Shown here piece by piece: positions 60,035-61,810 of a stretch of DNA of 61,810 nt. The stretch is from Paenibacillus dokdonensis. GTDB taxonomy: Bacteria; Bacillota; Bacilli; Paenibacillales; Paenibacillaceae. The position numbers and the translations under genes are program-made. The stretch lies in contig NZ_STGQ01000002.1 in NCBI RefSeq assembly GCF_004916975.1, positions 645,299-707,108 on the forward strand, given 5' to 3'. The first letter of the stretch is position 1. Every line of letters starts with the position of its first letter. The notes beneath the pieces were generated by a model. That model searched no databases, was not told where the DNA came from, and worked only from the letters and a program-made list of their open reading frames with translations.

Positions 60035-61552
60035 ATGTCGGAAGAAGTAAACAACCACGAACAAGAATTAGAACTTAGCGAGATGCTCCAAATTCGCCGC
60101 GGCAAACTGGACGAGCTCCGCAGTCTGGGAATTGATCCTTTTGGAAAAAAATACGATCGGACTCATCATGCAGGCGATTTGATTGCAAAGTATGACGGAA
60201 TGACCAAGGAAGAGCTGGACGAGCAGCATGCTGAAGTGCGCGTTGCAGGCAGAATTATGGCCAAACGTGGCATGGGTAAAGCTATTTTCGCTCACATCCA
60301 GGATCTCAGCGGTAAAATTCAGATTTATGTGCGCCAGGATTCTGTTCCTGAAGAAGCATTTGCTGCGTTCCGCCTGCTTGATCTCGGGGATATTGTCGGT
60401 ATTGCCGGCACCATGTTCAAGACCAAAACGGGAGAAACCACGATTAAAGCAAGTGAAGTCGAGGTTCTTTCGAAGTCCCTCTATCCGCTGCCTGACAAAT
60501 ACCATGGTTTGAAGGATGTTGAGCTTCGCTACCGTCAACGTTATGTTGACCTGATCATCAATCCTGAAGTGCAGCAAACGTTCATTACGCGTTCCCGTAT
60601 CATTCAGTCGATGCGCCGTTATCTGGACTCCCAGGGCTATCTGGAAGTAGAAACGCCAACTCTGCATGCTATCGCAGGCGGTGCAGCGGCGAAGCCATTT
60701 ATTACACATCATAATGCGCTTGATATGCAGCTTTACATGCGTATTGCTATCGAACTTCACTTGAAACGCCTGATCGTCGGCGGCCTGGAAAAAGTCTACG
60801 AAATCGGACGTGTATACCGTAACGAGGGTATTTCCACGCGCCATAATCCCGAATTCACCATGATTGAGCTGTATGAAGCCTATGCGGACTACCAGGATAT
60901 TATGAACCTGACCGAAAGCATGATTGCCCATATTGCCCAGGAAGTGCTTGGCACTCAGGTGGTTAACTATCAGGGACATGAAGTGAACCTGGCACCTGCA
61001 TGGCGCCGAGTATCTATGGTAGATGCCGTTAAAGAAGTGAAGGGCGTTGACTTCGGCGTACACATGACGAATGAAGAGGCGCATCAACTTGCGAAGGAAC
61101 ATCACGTTAAAGTTGAACCGCATATGACCTTCGGCCATATCCTGAATGCATTCTTCGAAGAGTTTGTAGAGGAGACCTTGATTCAGCCGACATTTGTAAC
61201 CGGACATCCGGTAGAAATCTCGCCGCTGGCGAAGAAGAACGAGCAGGATCCGCGCTTTACGGATCGCTTTGAGCTTTTTGTCGTGGCACGTGAGCATGCG
61301 AATGCTTTCAGTGAGCTGAATGATCCGATTGACCAGCGTCAACGTTTCGAAGCACAGATCAAGGAACGTGAGCAGGGTAATGACGAAGCGCATGAGATGG
61401 ATGAAGACTTCCTGAACGCGCTTGAATATGGTATGCCTCCTACAGGTGGCTTGGGCATCGGTATTGACCGTCTCGTAATGCTGCTGACCAACGCTCCGTC
61501 CATTCGTGACGTACTGCTTTTCCCTCACATGAGAAATCGTACGCAGGAGTAG
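60035..61552 (+). CDS. lysS: Lysyl-tRNA synthetase (class II)
   Basis: LysS charges tRNA-Lys. The 505-residue product has an N-terminal OB-fold anticodon-binding domain (about 55-160, with V-A-G-R-I-M-A-K-R) and the class II core: motif 1 in Y-L-E-V-E-T-P, motif 2 in R-N-E-G-I-S-T-R-H-N-P-E-F, and motif 3 in G-L-G-I-G-I-D-R-L. I chose ATG 60035 with AGAAGGAG upstream; the frame is open to 59993. It closes the block as in B. subtilis. Confidence 0.97.
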   Translation: MSEEVNNHEQELELSEMLQIRRGKLDELRSLGIDPFGKKYDRTHHAGDLIAKYDGMTKEELDEQHAEVRVAGRIMAKRGMGKAIFAHIQDLSGKIQIYVRQDSVPEEAFAAFRLLDLGDIVGIAGTMFKTKTGETTIKASEVEVLSKSLYPLPDKYHGLKDVELRYRQRYVDLIINPEVQQTFITRSRIIQSMRRYLDSQGYLEVETPTLHAIAGGAAAKPFITHHNALDMQLYMRIAIELHLKRLIVGGLEKVYEIGRVYRNEGISTRHNPEFTMIELYEAYADYQDIMNLTESMIAHIAQEVLGTQVVNYQGHEVNLAPAWRRVSMVDAVKEVKGVDFGVHMTNEEAHQLAKEHHVKVEPHMTFGHILNAFFEEFVEETLIQPTFVTGHPVEISPLAKKNEQDPRFTDRFELFVVAREHANAFSELNDPIDQRQRFEAQIKEREQGNDEAHEMDEDFLNALEYGMPPTGGLGIGIDRLVMLLTNAPSIRDVLLFPHMRNRTQE

Positions 61553-61590
61553 TCATATTAAAGTAAATGGGGATATTCCTCATCATATAG

Positions 61591-61630
61591 AAAAGGAACA
61601 GCGTGACTTATTCACGTCTGTTCCTTTTTT
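61591..61630 (+). terminator. Terminator after lysS
   Basis: AAGGAACAG pairs with CTGTTCCTT, with an inner GTGA/TCAC stem, followed by TTTT. The remaining 61631-61810 shows no gene or RNA I can support. Confidence 0.9.
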
Positions 61631-61810
61631 GTTTATATAAACCGGGTTGTGGGCGGCAAAGCGTAAACAGGTGACGCTTAACGATGTTACGCATCATATC
61701 TGTTGTTACGACATCTGGTCTAAGCACAGCGTGGATCGCGACACTCCGGATGTTTTACTCATCATATTTACGATTGTGGATCTAAGAAACGAAGTAAAAG
61801 CAGAATTCAT

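Noticed and set aside
60068..61528. 486-codon open frame on the minus strand opposite lysS
   Set aside because: Same shadow effect of a strongly biased gene; lysS is intact in the other strand and the antisense translation shows no protein-like motif.
1..61810. CRISPR arrays, insertion sequences, prophage or defence genes
   Set aside because: I saw no regularly spaced repeats, transposase, integrase or nuclease-methylase pairs; every long gene fits a conserved core family.

Overview
This window reads as a core chromosomal segment of a low-to-mid GC, endospore-forming Firmicute, most likely Paenibacillus or a close relative. Three things point there: a gene order that follows the Bacillus subtilis rrnA-to-lysS region almost step by step, many sporulation genes (gin, yabG, sspF, spoVG, fin, spoVT, yabP, yabQ, spoIIE), and differences from B. 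subtilis that I associate with Paenibacillaceae (HU next to rqcP, nadABC next to ftsH, greA before lysS). Nearly every gene is on the plus strand, as expected for the leading strand near the origin. The exceptions are a small membrane-protein gene and abrB.

Layout. 1-465: the 3' end of a 23S rRNA gene, a 5S rRNA gene and a terminator. 851-2258: a lipoprotein, an unrecognised membrane protein (minus strand) and the anti-sigma-G factor Gin. 2496-8049: a PLP-fold decarboxylase, tmk, darA, yaaR, holB, ricT and yabA. 8205-12720: trmN6, rsmI, abrB (minus), an HD-domain phosphohydrolase where B. subtilis has metS, and tatD. 12721-17202: a cyclic-di-AMP riboswitch with its terminator, an 18-codon ORF, yabE, rnmV, ksgA and yabG. 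17402-24098: veg, sspF, ispE, purR, spoVG, glmU, prs, pth and fin. 24339-33222: mfd, a PrsA-type lipoprotein, spoVT, a SpoVB/MurJ-type flippase and a YabN-MazG fusion. 33469-42890: hup, rqcP, yabP, yabQ, divIC, yabR, spoIIE, yabS, yabT, tilS and hpt. 43004-52884: ftsH, nadABC, coaX, hslO, a second PrsA-like protein and cysK. 53075-61552: a tightly overlapping p-aminobenzoate/folate operon (pabB-pabA-pabC-folP-folB-folK-yazB), then dusB, greA and lysS.

How the parts connect. Sporulation and transition-state control is dense. A sigma-A promoter for abrB has a Spo0A-box-like site just downstream of its start, four more such sites lie beyond it, spoVG keeps a textbook sigma-H promoter, and spoIIE has a wide-spaced promoter of the Spo0A-activated kind. 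Cyclic-di-AMP appears twice, as the DarA receptor gene and as the riboswitch ahead of the cell-wall protein YabE.

I do not see an exotic or mobile system: no transposase, CRISPR array, prophage gene or tRNA. The observations most worth following up are small: a 25-codon ORF whose stop overlaps the yabS start and which contains a hairpin touching the yabS ribosome binding site; the 18-codon ORF after the riboswitch; direct repeats over the nadA promoter; the AbrB zinc-ribbon-like C-terminus; and the low-complexity tails on FtsH and YabR.
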